DNA of 5,300 nucleotides, taken from NCBI GenBank assembly GCA_964510575.1, contig CAZECN010000067.1:1-5300 (forward strand). The letters run 5' to 3'. Shown piece after piece: positions 1 through 5,300 of this stretch. Source of the stretch: CALKYB01 sp964510575 (GTDB lineage Bacteria > Bdellovibrionota_C > UBA2361 > SZUA-149 > CALKYB01). The position numbers and the translations under genes are program-made. The stretch's first letter is position 1, and each line of letters begins with the position of its first letter. The notes below the pieces were generated by a model. That model made no database searches, was not told the DNA's origin, and worked only from the letters and a program-made list of their open reading frames with translations.

Positions 1-384
1 ACCACTTACGGCTGAAATCATGATAATTACAAAATAGAGTAGGTAGAAGTCAGAATTTAGTGATCCCGTTAACCACATGGCAGCAGAGATTAGGACGATA
101 TCTGAAATTACAACGAAGTGAACAAAGGAGGGTTTCTCAAAAAATTTTCTCGGCAAGAATGTGACAATTAGATTTGAGACCAGTAAGACTAAAATTATTG
201 AATGAATAGCAAATTGATTTGCTATGCCACTCTCAGTATTGGCGACAGAGAGTAGTACTGCGGAGCTAGCTATAATCAGCAACCAACGCAAAATTACCAC
301 ACCATACTTTTTAGTGGTTTCGTTTGTAGCGTTGTCGAAGTAACCGTCTAGATCCTTCGAAAATATTTCGCTGCTAGGGTTCAT
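1..384 (-). CDS. Multi-pass membrane protein, N-terminal part (possible sensor kinase or other signalling protein)
   Basis: On the minus strand an ATG at 384-382 opens a frame with no stop for 128 codons to the window edge, so the C-terminal part is missing. The product starts with a polar segment of about 26 residues (MNPSSEIFSKDL...). Four hydrophobic stretches follow, near residues 27-48 (with LRWLLIIASS), 59-78, 90-107 and 112-128 (FYLLYFVIIMISAVSG). This short cytoplasmic start, paired helices and a helix with DFYLLYF resemble the membrane input domains of actinobacterial and cyanobacterial histidine kinases or GGDEF proteins. No catalytic domain is visible, so that identity is inference. 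An AAGGAG-like ribosome site lies at 405-400, about 15 bases upstream, which is rather far. An in-frame TTG at 396-394 is a less likely start. The gene is divergent from sseA. I am confident it is coding and only moderately confident of the role. Confidence 0.72.
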   Translation of the reverse strand, partial: MNPSSEIFSKDLDGYFDNATNETTKKYGVVILRWLLIIASSAVLLSVANTESGIANQFAIHSIILVLLVSNLIVTFLPRKFFEKPSFVHFVVISDIVLISAAMWLTGSLNSDFYLLYFVIIMISAVSG

Positions 385-450
385 TTTTTGTCTCAAGCTC
401 TCCTTATACCTATAAGTGTTTATCGTATTCCCAGCGCATTTTATTGAGGT

Positions 451-475
451 CTTAGACCCTAGGGACGGGTCTAAG
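451..475. promoter_or_regulatory. Perfect 9-bp inverted repeat, possible operator
   Basis: CTTAGACCC (451-459) and GGGTCTAAG (467-475) are exact reverse complements separated by seven bases (TAGGGAC). No T-run follows on either strand, so it does not look like an intrinsic terminator. It lies 66 bases upstream of the minus-strand start and well upstream of sseA, a fitting place for a dimeric regulator's operator over the minus-strand promoter. A further CTAAG follows directly at 476-480. The regulatory role is inference. Confidence 0.4.
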
Positions 476-621
476 CTAAGCCCCTAAAAATATTGAGTGT
501 ATTTGTGATTTTCTAGATTAGTTTTTTGTTTGGCCGATTTGCCTGTTCTTTCAAGACGTTATAGACAAGCCTCTCAAATGTTGTGACCTATCAGAGGTTA
601 ACACTGAGTAAAATTGACCCC

Positions 622-625
622 GGAG
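622..625 (+). promoter_or_regulatory. Ribosome binding site deciding the sseA start
   Basis: GGAG at 622-625 sits five bases before the ATG at 631. The longer reading from a GTG at 583 has no comparable site and adds 16 residues (MTYQRLTL...) that do not look like the family's N-terminus. ATG 631 is therefore preferred. Confidence 0.5.
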
Positions 626-630
626 TTGAA

Positions 631-1494
631 ATGAAGAAAATTGAGGATAGAGGTTATTCTAACAGTAGTGTGCTGGTATCGACCGAGTGGGTAGCTGAAA
701 ACATAGACAATCCTTCAATACGATTGGTCGAGTCCAATGAAGACCAGCTTCTCTATCGCTCTGGGCACCTACCTGGAGCTGTTGAAATTGACTGGATTGA
801 GGATCTAAACGACCCTTTAAGAAGGGATTATCTAGACAAATCCAACTTCAAAGCTTTGATGGAAAAGTCGGGCATAACACCTGACACTAAGGTTATTTTT
901 TATGGAGATAAGAATAACTGGTGGGCCTGCTATGCTTTATGGATTTTTAAGCTTTTTGGTCATGAGAACTGTCAAATTATGGACGGTGGGAGACTGAAGT
1001 GGGTCAACGAAGGTCGAGAGTTAGTTAAGGACATTCCGTCATACAGTGCCACTGATTATCCGTCTAAGGATCGGGATGACTCAGTATACAGAGCTTTTCG
1101 GGATCAAGTCCTAGATCATATAAACGCCGATGGTAAATTTATAGATGTCAGAAGCCCGGAGGAGTTCACTGGTGAGCGACTTCATATGCCTGATTACCCT
1201 AATGAAGGGGCTCTTAGAGGTGGGCATATTCCAGGAGCAGCAAGCGTGCCTTGGGCTAGAGCTCTCAATGAAGACGGCACTTTTAAGACAGCCGATGAAT
1301 TACGGGCTATTTACGAGGGTGAAAAGAGTCTTTCGTCTAAGGATGAGGTTCTTGTTTATTGTCGAATTGGTGAGAGAAGCAGTCATACCTGGTTCGCCCT
1401 CACTTACTTGTTGGGTTACCAAAACGTTAAAAATTATGATGGTAGTTGGACTGAGTGGGGTAACCTGGTGGGAGTTCCAATTGAGAAACCTTAG
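631..1494 (+). CDS. sseA: Thiosulfate sulfurtransferase (two-domain rhodanese), SseA type
   Basis: This enzyme moves a sulfane sulfur from thiosulfate, or another donor, to cyanide in vitro or to thiol acceptors in the cell, through a persulfide on the active-site cysteine. The product from ATG 631 has 287 residues, the usual length for two-domain rhodaneses. The N-terminal rhodanese domain (about 12-135) lacks an active cysteine at the catalytic place but keeps GHLPGAVEIDW and YGDKNNWWACYALW. The C-terminal domain (about 155-285) has IDVRSPEEF, HMPDYPNEGALRGGHIPGA and the loop VYCRIGERSSHTW, with catalytic Cys244. The ending NYDGSWTEWGN is typical. These motifs match, from memory, mycobacterial SseA (Rv3283) more closely than CysA2. 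No signal peptide is seen, so it should be cytoplasmic. The sufE-like gene follows 67 bases later in the same direction, probably in one transcript. A GTG at 583 would give 303 residues. Confidence 0.93.
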   Translation: MKKIEDRGYSNSSVLVSTEWVAENIDNPSIRLVESNEDQLLYRSGHLPGAVEIDWIEDLNDPLRRDYLDKSNFKALMEKSGITPDTKVIFYGDKNNWWACYALWIFKLFGHENCQIMDGGRLKWVNEGRELVKDIPSYSATDYPSKDRDDSVYRAFRDQVLDHINADGKFIDVRSPEEFTGERLHMPDYPNEGALRGGHIPGAASVPWARALNEDGTFKTADELRAIYEGEKSLSSKDEVLVYCRIGERSSHTWFALTYLLGYQNVKNYDGSWTEWGNLVGVPIEKP

Positions 1495-1561
1495 GATTCT
1501 TGCCTGAGGACTTTAGCAGCTACGGTTTAGACAGGTAATGTTAGACAGTGAAATTTAATCA

Positions 1562-1993
1562 GTGAAAGACCTAAATGATTTTCATTCCCTAGTTGAGGAT
1601 TTCGCCTCGATAGATGACCAAGGTCAGCGGGCCGATTTACTGATTGAGCTTTCTGAAGATTACATTGAAGTTCCCGATAGTATTGCGTCGCGTCCATATC
1701 CGGACTCACTAAAGGTTCCTGGTTGCGAATCTGATGTCTATTTGTTTGCAGTTCCTGAGACTAGTGGAAATAGTTTTAAGTATCATTTTGCAGTTGATAA
1801 TCCGCAGGGAATCTCCGCTATGGCGATGGCTGCCTTTATAGATCAAACGCTCTCAGGGGTTGAAAACAGTCTTGTTAAAGATATCGATAGTGAGTTTGTT
1901 CACACCTTGTTCGGCAAGCAATTGTCTATGGGTAAGGGGCAGGGCCTCACTAACATGATTATGATGGTTAAGAGCTTGGCGTCCAAAGGTTAA
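1562..1993 (+). CDS. sufE: SufE-like cysteine desulfuration protein
   Basis: SufE proteins accept sulfur from a cysteine desulfurase (SufS or CsdA) as a persulfide and pass it to the SufBCD scaffold for iron-sulfur cluster assembly. The 143-residue product is close to the usual length of about 140. It has the SufE hallmark KVPGCESDVYLF with acceptor Cys55, the only cysteine in the protein. It also has the central helix region (ISAMAMAAFIDQTLSG) and the C-terminal pattern LSMGKGQGLTNMIMMVKSLA, which corresponds to the family's Leu-Ser-x-x-Arg-x-x-Gly-Leu segment. The start is GTG at 1562: the in-frame TAA at 1556-1558 excludes anything longer and no good internal start exists. No convincing Shine-Dalgarno site precedes it, so translation may depend on coupling or on an unrecognised signal. 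The sseA neighbour matches the Rv3283-Rv3284 pair of mycobacteria. No sufS or sufBCD is in the window, so a separate sulfur-relay role remains possible. Confidence 0.92.
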   Translation: MKDLNDFHSLVEDFASIDDQGQRADLLIELSEDYIEVPDSIASRPYPDSLKVPGCESDVYLFAVPETSGNSFKYHFAVDNPQGISAMAMAAFIDQTLSGVENSLVKDIDSEFVHTLFGKQLSMGKGQGLTNMIMMVKSLASKG

Positions 1994-1996
1994 GGG

Positions 1997-2017
1997 TTCA
2001 GACTAGCTGGGTTTTTT
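1997..2017 (+). terminator. Weak terminator-like stem and T-run after sufE
   Basis: Four bases after the sufE stop, TTCAG (1997-2001) and CTGGG (2007-2011) can form a five-pair stem with two G-U pairs around the loop ACTAG. Six Ts follow at 2012-2017. Position and T-run suit an intrinsic terminator, but the stem is weak. It would end the sseA-sufE transcript before the next gene. Confidence 0.3.
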
Positions 2018-2079
2018 CTAAACAACTCACCTTGTTAAGTATTTAAAATATCTAGGTAAATTTTTAATTTAGAATTATT

Positions 2080-2116
2080 TCAACGTTTAACCCCGATTAG
2101 TGCATAACAACGTTGA
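2080..2116. promoter_or_regulatory. Inverted repeat TCAACGTT / AACGTTGA upstream of the secreted protein gene
   Basis: TCAACGTT (2080-2087) and AACGTTGA (2109-2116) are perfect 8-bp inverted arms separated by 21 bases. The arms start about two helical turns apart, which suits a dimeric regulator binding two half-sites. An A/T-rich TATATA (2117-2122) follows directly and could be part of a -10 region, although I see no matching -35 box. The role is inference. Confidence 0.3.
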
Positions 2117-2141
2117 TATATAGGATCCTTTTCTAATGGGT

Positions 2142-2185
2142 CCAAGGTTTTGTTAATGGCCCTCTACGAAGTGGCCAAAGGTTTT
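2142..2185 (+). promoter_or_regulatory. Leader structure with repeated CCAAGGTTTT elements before the 2196 start
   Basis: CCAAGGTTTT (2142-2151) recurs as CCAAAGGTTTT (2175-2185). Between them TGGCC (2157-2161) and GGCCA (2173-2177) can pair around an 11-base loop, ending 18 bases before the ATG at 2196. The spot suits a 5'-leader hairpin affecting translation, or paired binding sites. I do not recognise any known riboswitch class. The ribosome site of the following gene is weak (ACGGG at 2186-2190). Confidence 0.25.
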
Positions 2186-2195
2186 ACGGGTTATT

Positions 2196-2273
2196 ATGCA
2201 GTTTAAATCTCACCTCCTAAGAAGCGTATTTGCTCTAATTTTCATCATTTCACTTGGGGCAGAAGCCTCAGCG
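2196..2273 (+). other. Sec-type signal peptide of the large protein
   Basis: The first 26 residues have Lys4 and Arg9, a hydrophobic core (VFALIFIISLGA) and an Ala-Ser-Ala signal peptidase I site before Gln27. There is no lipobox cysteine, so a freely exported or later-anchored protein is expected rather than a lipoprotein. Confidence 0.85.
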
Positions 2274-5200
2274 CAAAATCCCCAGCGGAACTGGGCTGAT
2301 AGCTACTCGGTAAATGGGCAATGTTATTGTGCGACCACCTTTGATCACAACATTGGAGGGGTGTTAGTTAATACACCTGAGGGTAGAAAAACGGTTCGAG
2401 AGATTTGTGCTAGAATAGGGCGTGGTCCTGGAGTCGGCAACAACCCAATATATAACGACGTTCAATGTGGTAATGGTCCACCGAATGATGCTGGCGATGA
2501 GCATACTTGTCCTGGAAGAGTCGATCAAGGTCGTTCAGGTTGCAATATTACTGGGCCAACTTGGAATCTAAATAGATTTTACGGAGGCAATACACCGCCA
2601 CCAGCCCCAACACCAACACCAACACCAACACCAGCTCCAACACCAGCACCGCCACCAGCTCCAGCCCCTACGCCAGCCCCTACATCAAATACTTCATCGG
2701 GATCTAGTAGTGGAGNNNNNNNNNNNNNNNNNNNNNNNNNNNNNNNNNNNNNNNNNNNNNNNNNNNNNNNNNNNNNNNNNNNNNNNNNNNNNNNNNNNNN
2801 NNNNNNNNNNNNNNNCCAGCCCCTACGCCAGCCCCTACATCAAATACTTCATCGGGATCTAGTAGTGGAGTTTGTTGGGCAAGAGGTTCCAACCTAGACA
2901 TCGCTAGAAATGCTTTCATCGCGAGCTGTGGTCCCTATAATAAGTCAAGAGGTCATGACTGTGATCCCATGGGAGGCTACTGGCTTTGTGCAACTCAAAG
3001 CATAGGAACTTTCTCTATAGCACCAGCTACGACGACAACGACAACGACAACGACAACGCGACCACCGGCTCCGGTTACTACAACAACAACGACAACACGA
3101 CCACCGGCAGCAGCAGCTACACCGCCACCAGTACCTACAGACGGAGTAGATATATCATCTTTTGATTTTGACCCAGAAATAGATCTAATTTCATTTCATC
3201 AAGATTTTTCTGAAAATACCATTGATGCTGTTCAAGCAGCTTTAGCATTTGCTGTAACTTCGGAGTTCGACTTACCTATACTTCCAGTCGCCGGCACGGG
3301 AAGCCCTATAGGTTCTTTGGTAGAAGGGGCTGATGATTTCCTAGACGGACTGTGGGGCAATCAGTGGATTCCTGCGAATACCACTGGAAATGCTGCTGAT
3401 GTAGCTGGTTTATGGTTGGAAGTTATTGATGATGGAGGAAGAATTTGGGTTGTTGAGGGAGGATCATCTGATTTTACCTCTTTGGTTTTGGAGGAGGTTT
3501 TTACTGAACAACCAGCACTACTTTCTGAGGATTTTATTACTTTAATCCAAGGTGATCCAAGAAATGAAGCAGCTACCTCTGAAGGTGCACTAGAAGTAAT
3601 AGAAGCACTTACAAGGTATGTAAGACTAGACGCACCAGATCTTGATTTTCTAAACGACCAATTAGATGGTTTCGTTGATTCAGCTTTCGAAAGTGTTTAC
3701 CGAGAACAGTTTATCTCCTCTTTTGAGTTCATTGCTGAAGAGGACATTCCTGAGCTTGATGAATATTTCGCTCTATTTGCTGTTCTCGGGGCTGACCCAG
3801 CTGAGGAATTAGTTGACTTAGAGTTATTCAGTCAAATATTTTTGCAACCAAGTGAAGCTCCAGCTCCAGCTCCAGCTCCAGCTCCAGCTCCAGCTCCGGT
3901 TACGACTACTACAACCACCACCACAACGCTTCCACCGGCCCCTGTGACGACAACGACTACAACAACTACGTTACCTCCGCCACCTCCAGCGCCTGTGACG
4001 ACAACAACTTCAACAACGACGACTACGTCGCCAGCTACAGCCCCGGCACCCACTGAGCCAACGGCACCGGCTACACCAACAGCATCGACTCCAACGGGAT
4101 CGACGCCAGCCCCAGCTCCAGCAACACCGAGTCCTGAAGCGTCTAACGGAGGAAGCTCAACTGAATTCACGACATCAAGTGATATCGATATTTCATCTTT
4201 TGATTTTGATCCGAGTTTAGACCTAATCTCTTTTCACCAGGACTTTGTTGATAGCAGAGTTGATGCAGTTTTAGCGGCAGGTGCTTTCACAGTAACATCA
4301 GAGTTTGGATTACCTATTCTGCCGGTGGCAGGAACTGGTAATCAATCAAGCTCATTGCTTGACGGTTCAGAGCAGTTTCTAAGTAGTCTATGGGGCGATA
4401 GTTTCATCAATACTAATTCCAATCTTGCTGATGCGGTCCAAGATGCATCTGAAGCTTGGAGGCAAATAATAGAAGAAGGTGGTCATGTTTGGGTTGTTGA
4501 AGGAGGCTCATCTGATTTTACTGCTTTAGTTTTGAGAGAAATTAGAGACCAAGATGCGAGCTTATCAACTGTAGATTCCATTACAGTAATTCAGGGTGAA
4601 AGTAGCAATGAAGCTAACTCCAGTGATGAGGCGATTGATCTTGTTGATTCACTTTCCCGATATGTAAGACTTGAAGTTCCTTCTCTTGATTTTATAGATG
4701 AGCAGGTTTCACCGTTTGCAGAAGCTGCTCTTGCTAGTCAGTATAGAGAGCCATTCCTTTTATCTTTTGCTTTTGTTGATGGTTCTGACGATACGGGTTA
4801 CGCAGATCTTTTGTCTCTTTTTGCAATTCTTGGTGCTGACCCTAGAGATGAGTTGGTTGACCTAGAGTTGTTTAGCCAAATCTTTTTGCAATCAGTTGAT
4901 GGTTCAGCTCCACCAGCACCAGCACCAGCACCAGCACCAACTGAACCAACGGTACCAGCACCGCCAGCAGCACCGGCTCCAGTACCAACTCCAGCGCCTG
5001 CAGCTCCACCAGCACCAACTCCAGCATCGGCACCGTCTAGTAGTGGACCTTGTGTGGTAACAGCTTCAACTTTGGATCAAGGAAAAAGAAACTTTCAGAA
5101 CACTTGTGGCCAAAGTTATAACAAGTCTAGAGGACATGATTGTGATCCAATTGGGGGAGTTTGGGTTTGCTCTGAGGCTAATTTAGCAAACTCTATAAAT

Positions 5201-5300
5201 TCCCTTTCCCAAGTACCTGGTTTAGGTAGTTCTTCTTCGAACGCCGCTCCAGCTCCAGCTCCAGCTCCAGCTCCAGCTCCAGCTCCAGCTCCAGCTCCAG
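2196..5300 (+). CDS. Large secreted modular protein, 3' partial, interrupted by an assembly gap
   Basis: ATG 2196 starts a typical secreted N-terminus (MQFKSHLLRSVFALIF...). The frame reaches the 100-N gap at residue 173. The 55 bases on each side of the gap are identical; merging them and dropping the Ns makes codon 174 GTT and leaves the frame open to base 5300, at least 983 residues with no stop. Residue numbers here assume that merge. Order: signal peptide 1-26; six-Cys domain about 27-131; Pro/Thr/Ala linker 132-173; four-Cys module A1 175-213; Thr-rich linker; acidic domain B1 267-499; Pro-Ala/Thr linker 500-612; B2 613-847; Pro-Ala linker 848-900; A2 901-940; then a Pro-Ala tract. Thr-rich and Pro-Ala linkers usually join extracellular domains and may be O-glycosylated. 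The role is unknown; adhesion, glycan binding or hydrolysis are possible. A literal reading through the Ns falsely ends at 2897. The gap may hide further modules. Confidence 0.85.
2274..2588 (+). other. N-terminal six-cysteine domain
   Basis: Residues 27-131 form a compact region with cysteines at 43, 45, 71, 91, 105 and 116, enough for three disulfides outside the cell. Marked segments are GQCYCATTFDHNIGG, NPIYNDVQCGNGPPNDAGDE and CPGRVDQG. The pattern IYNDVQCGNGPPNDAGDE is rich in Asn/Asp and could bind metal. I have an unverified impression of having seen similar N-terminal domains in other secreted bacterial proteins but cannot name a family. It occurs once in the visible sequence, unlike A and B. 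Confidence 0.6.
2661..2715 (+). repeat. 55-bp direct repeat, copy before the gap
   Basis: Every base of 2661-2715 equals 2816-2870. It encodes the end of the first Pro/Ala linker and the SSGSSSG stretch. Copies touching both edges of an N-run are best read as overlapping contig ends not merged by the scaffolder. Confidence 0.95.
2716..2815. other. Assembly gap of exactly 100 N
   Basis: Exactly 100 undetermined bases. This round number is the usual placeholder for a gap of unknown size. With the identical flanks, the real gap may be absent (negative size) or may hold a repeat unit that a short-read assembler could not pass. It breaks the reading frame of the large gene. Confidence 0.98.
2816..2870 (+). 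repeat. 55-bp direct repeat, copy after the gap
   Basis: Identical to 2661-2715. Its last base joins TT (2871-2872) to make the GTT codon leading into cysteine module A1, which continues the frame set at 2196 once the duplicate is removed. Confidence 0.95.
2873..2989 (+). other. Four-cysteine module A1
   Basis: A 39-residue unit spaced C-x17-C-x10-C-x8-C, with the core YNKSRGHDCDPMGGYWLC and an SSSG lead-in. It is the first copy of the module found again at 5051-5170. Two disulfides are likely after export. Size and aromatic content would suit a small binding domain, but no family can be named. Confidence 0.7.
3029..3118 (+). repeat. Thr-rich linker with ACGACA hexamer repeat
   Basis: Ten threonine codons in a row (3029-3058), mostly alternating ACG and ACA, are followed by RPPAPV, six more threonines, then RPPAAAA. 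Such Thr/Pro tracts act as stiff interdomain linkers and are candidates for O-mannosylation in actinobacteria (inference). The repeat joins A1 to B1. Confidence 0.75.
3149..3847 (+). other. Acidic domain B1 (possible nucleoside-hydrolase-like fold)
   Basis: About 233 residues from DISSFDFDPEIDLISF to ELVDLELFSQIFLQ, with no lysine or cysteine and many Asp/Glu. The start (DLISFHQDF, then IDAVQAALAF, then LPILPVAGTG) and the later IWVVEGGSSDFTSLVL recall a Rossmann-like layout of strand, acidic loop, helix and strand, as in nucleoside hydrolases and their relatives. The dense aspartate cluster of active nucleoside hydrolases is mostly replaced here. The fold assignment is tentative; only the repeat relation to B2 is certain. 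Confidence 0.65.
3857..3898 (+). repeat. GCTCCA tandem repeat (Ala-Pro linker)
   Basis: Six perfect GCTCCA units (3857-3892) and a seventh ending in CCG encode an (Ala-Pro)7 rod after B1. The same hexamer returns at the right edge of the window. Exact nucleotide repetition suggests recent slippage expansion. Confidence 0.9.
3899..4186 (+). other. Long Thr/Pro/Ala linker between B1 and B2
   Basis: About 96 residues of low-complexity sequence: runs of nine and eight threonines set apart by LPPAPV, a third Thr run with one serine, then Pro/Ala/Thr/Ser-rich sequence ending in a Gly/Ser stretch before B2. Threonine codons are mixed (ACG, ACA, ACT, ACC), so the tract appears kept at protein level rather than being a fresh microsatellite. 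The base composition is much richer in C than the flanking domains. The minus-strand frame here (3832-4170) is its shadow. Confidence 0.8.
4187..4891 (+). other. Acidic domain B2, second copy of B1
   Basis: About 235 residues that align with B1 along their whole length, by eye at roughly half identity. Exact blocks include DLISFHQDF, LPILPVAGTG, WVVEGGSSDFT, RYVRL and ELVDLELFSQIFLQ. Like B1 it lacks lysine and cysteine. The loop after HQDF differs (VDSRVDA against SENTIDA), keeping only the final Asp-Ala. The level of divergence points to an old, functionally constrained duplication. Confidence 0.7.
4892..5050 (+). other. Pro-Ala linker between B2 and A2
   Basis: About 53 residues dominated by Pro and Ala with few Thr, ending in SSSG just before A2. 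This lead-in matches the SSSG before A1, so linker end and module appear to have been duplicated together. Confidence 0.75.
5051..5170 (+). other. Four-cysteine module A2
   Basis: A 40-residue second copy of A1, spaced C-x17-C-x11-C-x8-C, with YNKSRGHDCDP unchanged and GGVWVC in place of GGYWLC. The first halves differ widely, which makes the conserved core the likely functional part. Confidence 0.7.
5246..5299 (+). repeat. GCTCCA tandem repeat at the right edge
   Basis: Nine perfect GCTCCA units encode (Ala-Pro)9 and run into the end of the window, so the true repeat number is unknown. The gene continues beyond it. Confidence 0.92.

Larger units (their letters stand above)
385..630. promoter_or_regulatory. 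Divergent intergenic region between the membrane protein gene and sseA
   Basis: About 250 bases separate the minus-strand ATG (384) from the preferred sseA ATG (631), and the promoters of both genes should lie here. I see no strong sigma-70-like pair. The best weak candidate for sseA is TTTGCC (538-543) with TATAGA (560-565), spacer 16, which would put transcription start near 572. The clearest structure is the palindrome at 451-475, described separately. No gene or RNA is recognisable in this stretch. Confidence 0.35.

Noticed and set aside
583..630. GTG start at 583 for the sulfurtransferase
   Set aside because: The extra 16 residues lack family similarity and no ribosome site precedes them, while ATG 631 has GGAG five bases upstream.
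1145..1507. Plus-strand frame inside sseA
   Set aside because: It overlaps the conserved rhodanese frame and its translation has no recognisable features.
1538..1565. Tiny leader frames before sufE (ATG 1538 and GTG 1548, the latter overlapping the sufE start)
   Set aside because: Six and five codons with no independent support. Translational coupling is possible but cannot be told from chance.
1527..1709. Minus-strand 60-codon frame over the sufE start
   Set aside because: Opposite the well-supported sufE and with no recognisable motif.
2816..2897. C-terminal end of the secreted gene read through the Ns, stopping at 2897
   Set aside because: The frame depends on the arbitrary 100-N length. 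Merging the identical flanks gives a different, fully open frame with a cysteine module repeated later.
2704..2919. Minus-strand frame across the gap
   Set aside because: Mostly undetermined residues, and it lies opposite the secreted gene.
3832..4170. Minus-strand open frame rich in Val, Gly and Ala
   Set aside because: It is the complement of the Thr/Pro/Ala linker; the absence of stops follows from the repetitive composition.
3857..5300. Repeats as a CRISPR array
   Set aside because: The repeats are in-frame hexamers without spacers and encode protein linkers.

Overview
The window looks like a metagenome-assembled piece of an actinobacterial chromosome of moderate to low GC, with GTG starts in use. 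The best taxonomic clue is the pair at 631-1993: an SseA-type thiosulfate sulfurtransferase followed directly by a SufE-like protein. This matches the Rv3283 (sseA)-Rv3284 arrangement known from mycobacteria. The long Thr-rich and Pro-Ala linkers of the last gene would suit Acidimicrobiia or other uncultured marine actinobacteria, but that placement is inference.

Layout. (1) Positions 1-384, minus strand: the N-terminal 128 codons of a membrane protein with four predicted helices, cut by the left edge; it resembles the input domain of a sensor kinase or similar signalling protein. (2) Positions 385-630: divergent intergenic region with a perfect 9-bp palindromic arm pair (451-475). (3) 631-1494: sseA, two rhodanese domains with the active-site loop CRIGER. 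(4) 1562-1993: sufE, with the conserved acceptor cysteine in VPGCES. The two plausibly handle sulfane sulfur together. (5) 1994-2195: a weak terminator-like stem with a T-run, then a leader with inverted and direct repeats. (6) 2196 to the right edge: one very long, secreted, multidomain protein gene, interrupted by 100 Ns and still open at base 5300.

The main result concerns that last gene. The 55 bases before the N-run (2661-2715) are identical to the 55 bases after it (2816-2870), as expected of two unmerged contig ends. If the duplicate and the Ns are collapsed (155 bases, not a multiple of 3), the frame continues without a stop from 2196 to 5300, giving at least 983 residues. Read literally through the Ns, the gene seems to end at 2897, which is an artefact.

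The reconstructed protein reads: signal peptide; a six-cysteine N-terminal domain; Pro/Thr/Ala linker; a four-cysteine module (A1); Thr-rich linker; a ~233-residue lysine- and cysteine-free acidic domain (B1); Pro-Ala/Thr linker; a second copy (B2); Pro-Ala linker; a second four-cysteine module (A2); then a further Pro-Ala tract running off the window. I cannot assign a function. B1/B2 look distantly like nucleoside-hydrolase-fold domains with altered acidic residues, a low-confidence hypothesis. Together the parts suggest a large extracellular or surface protein built by module duplication.
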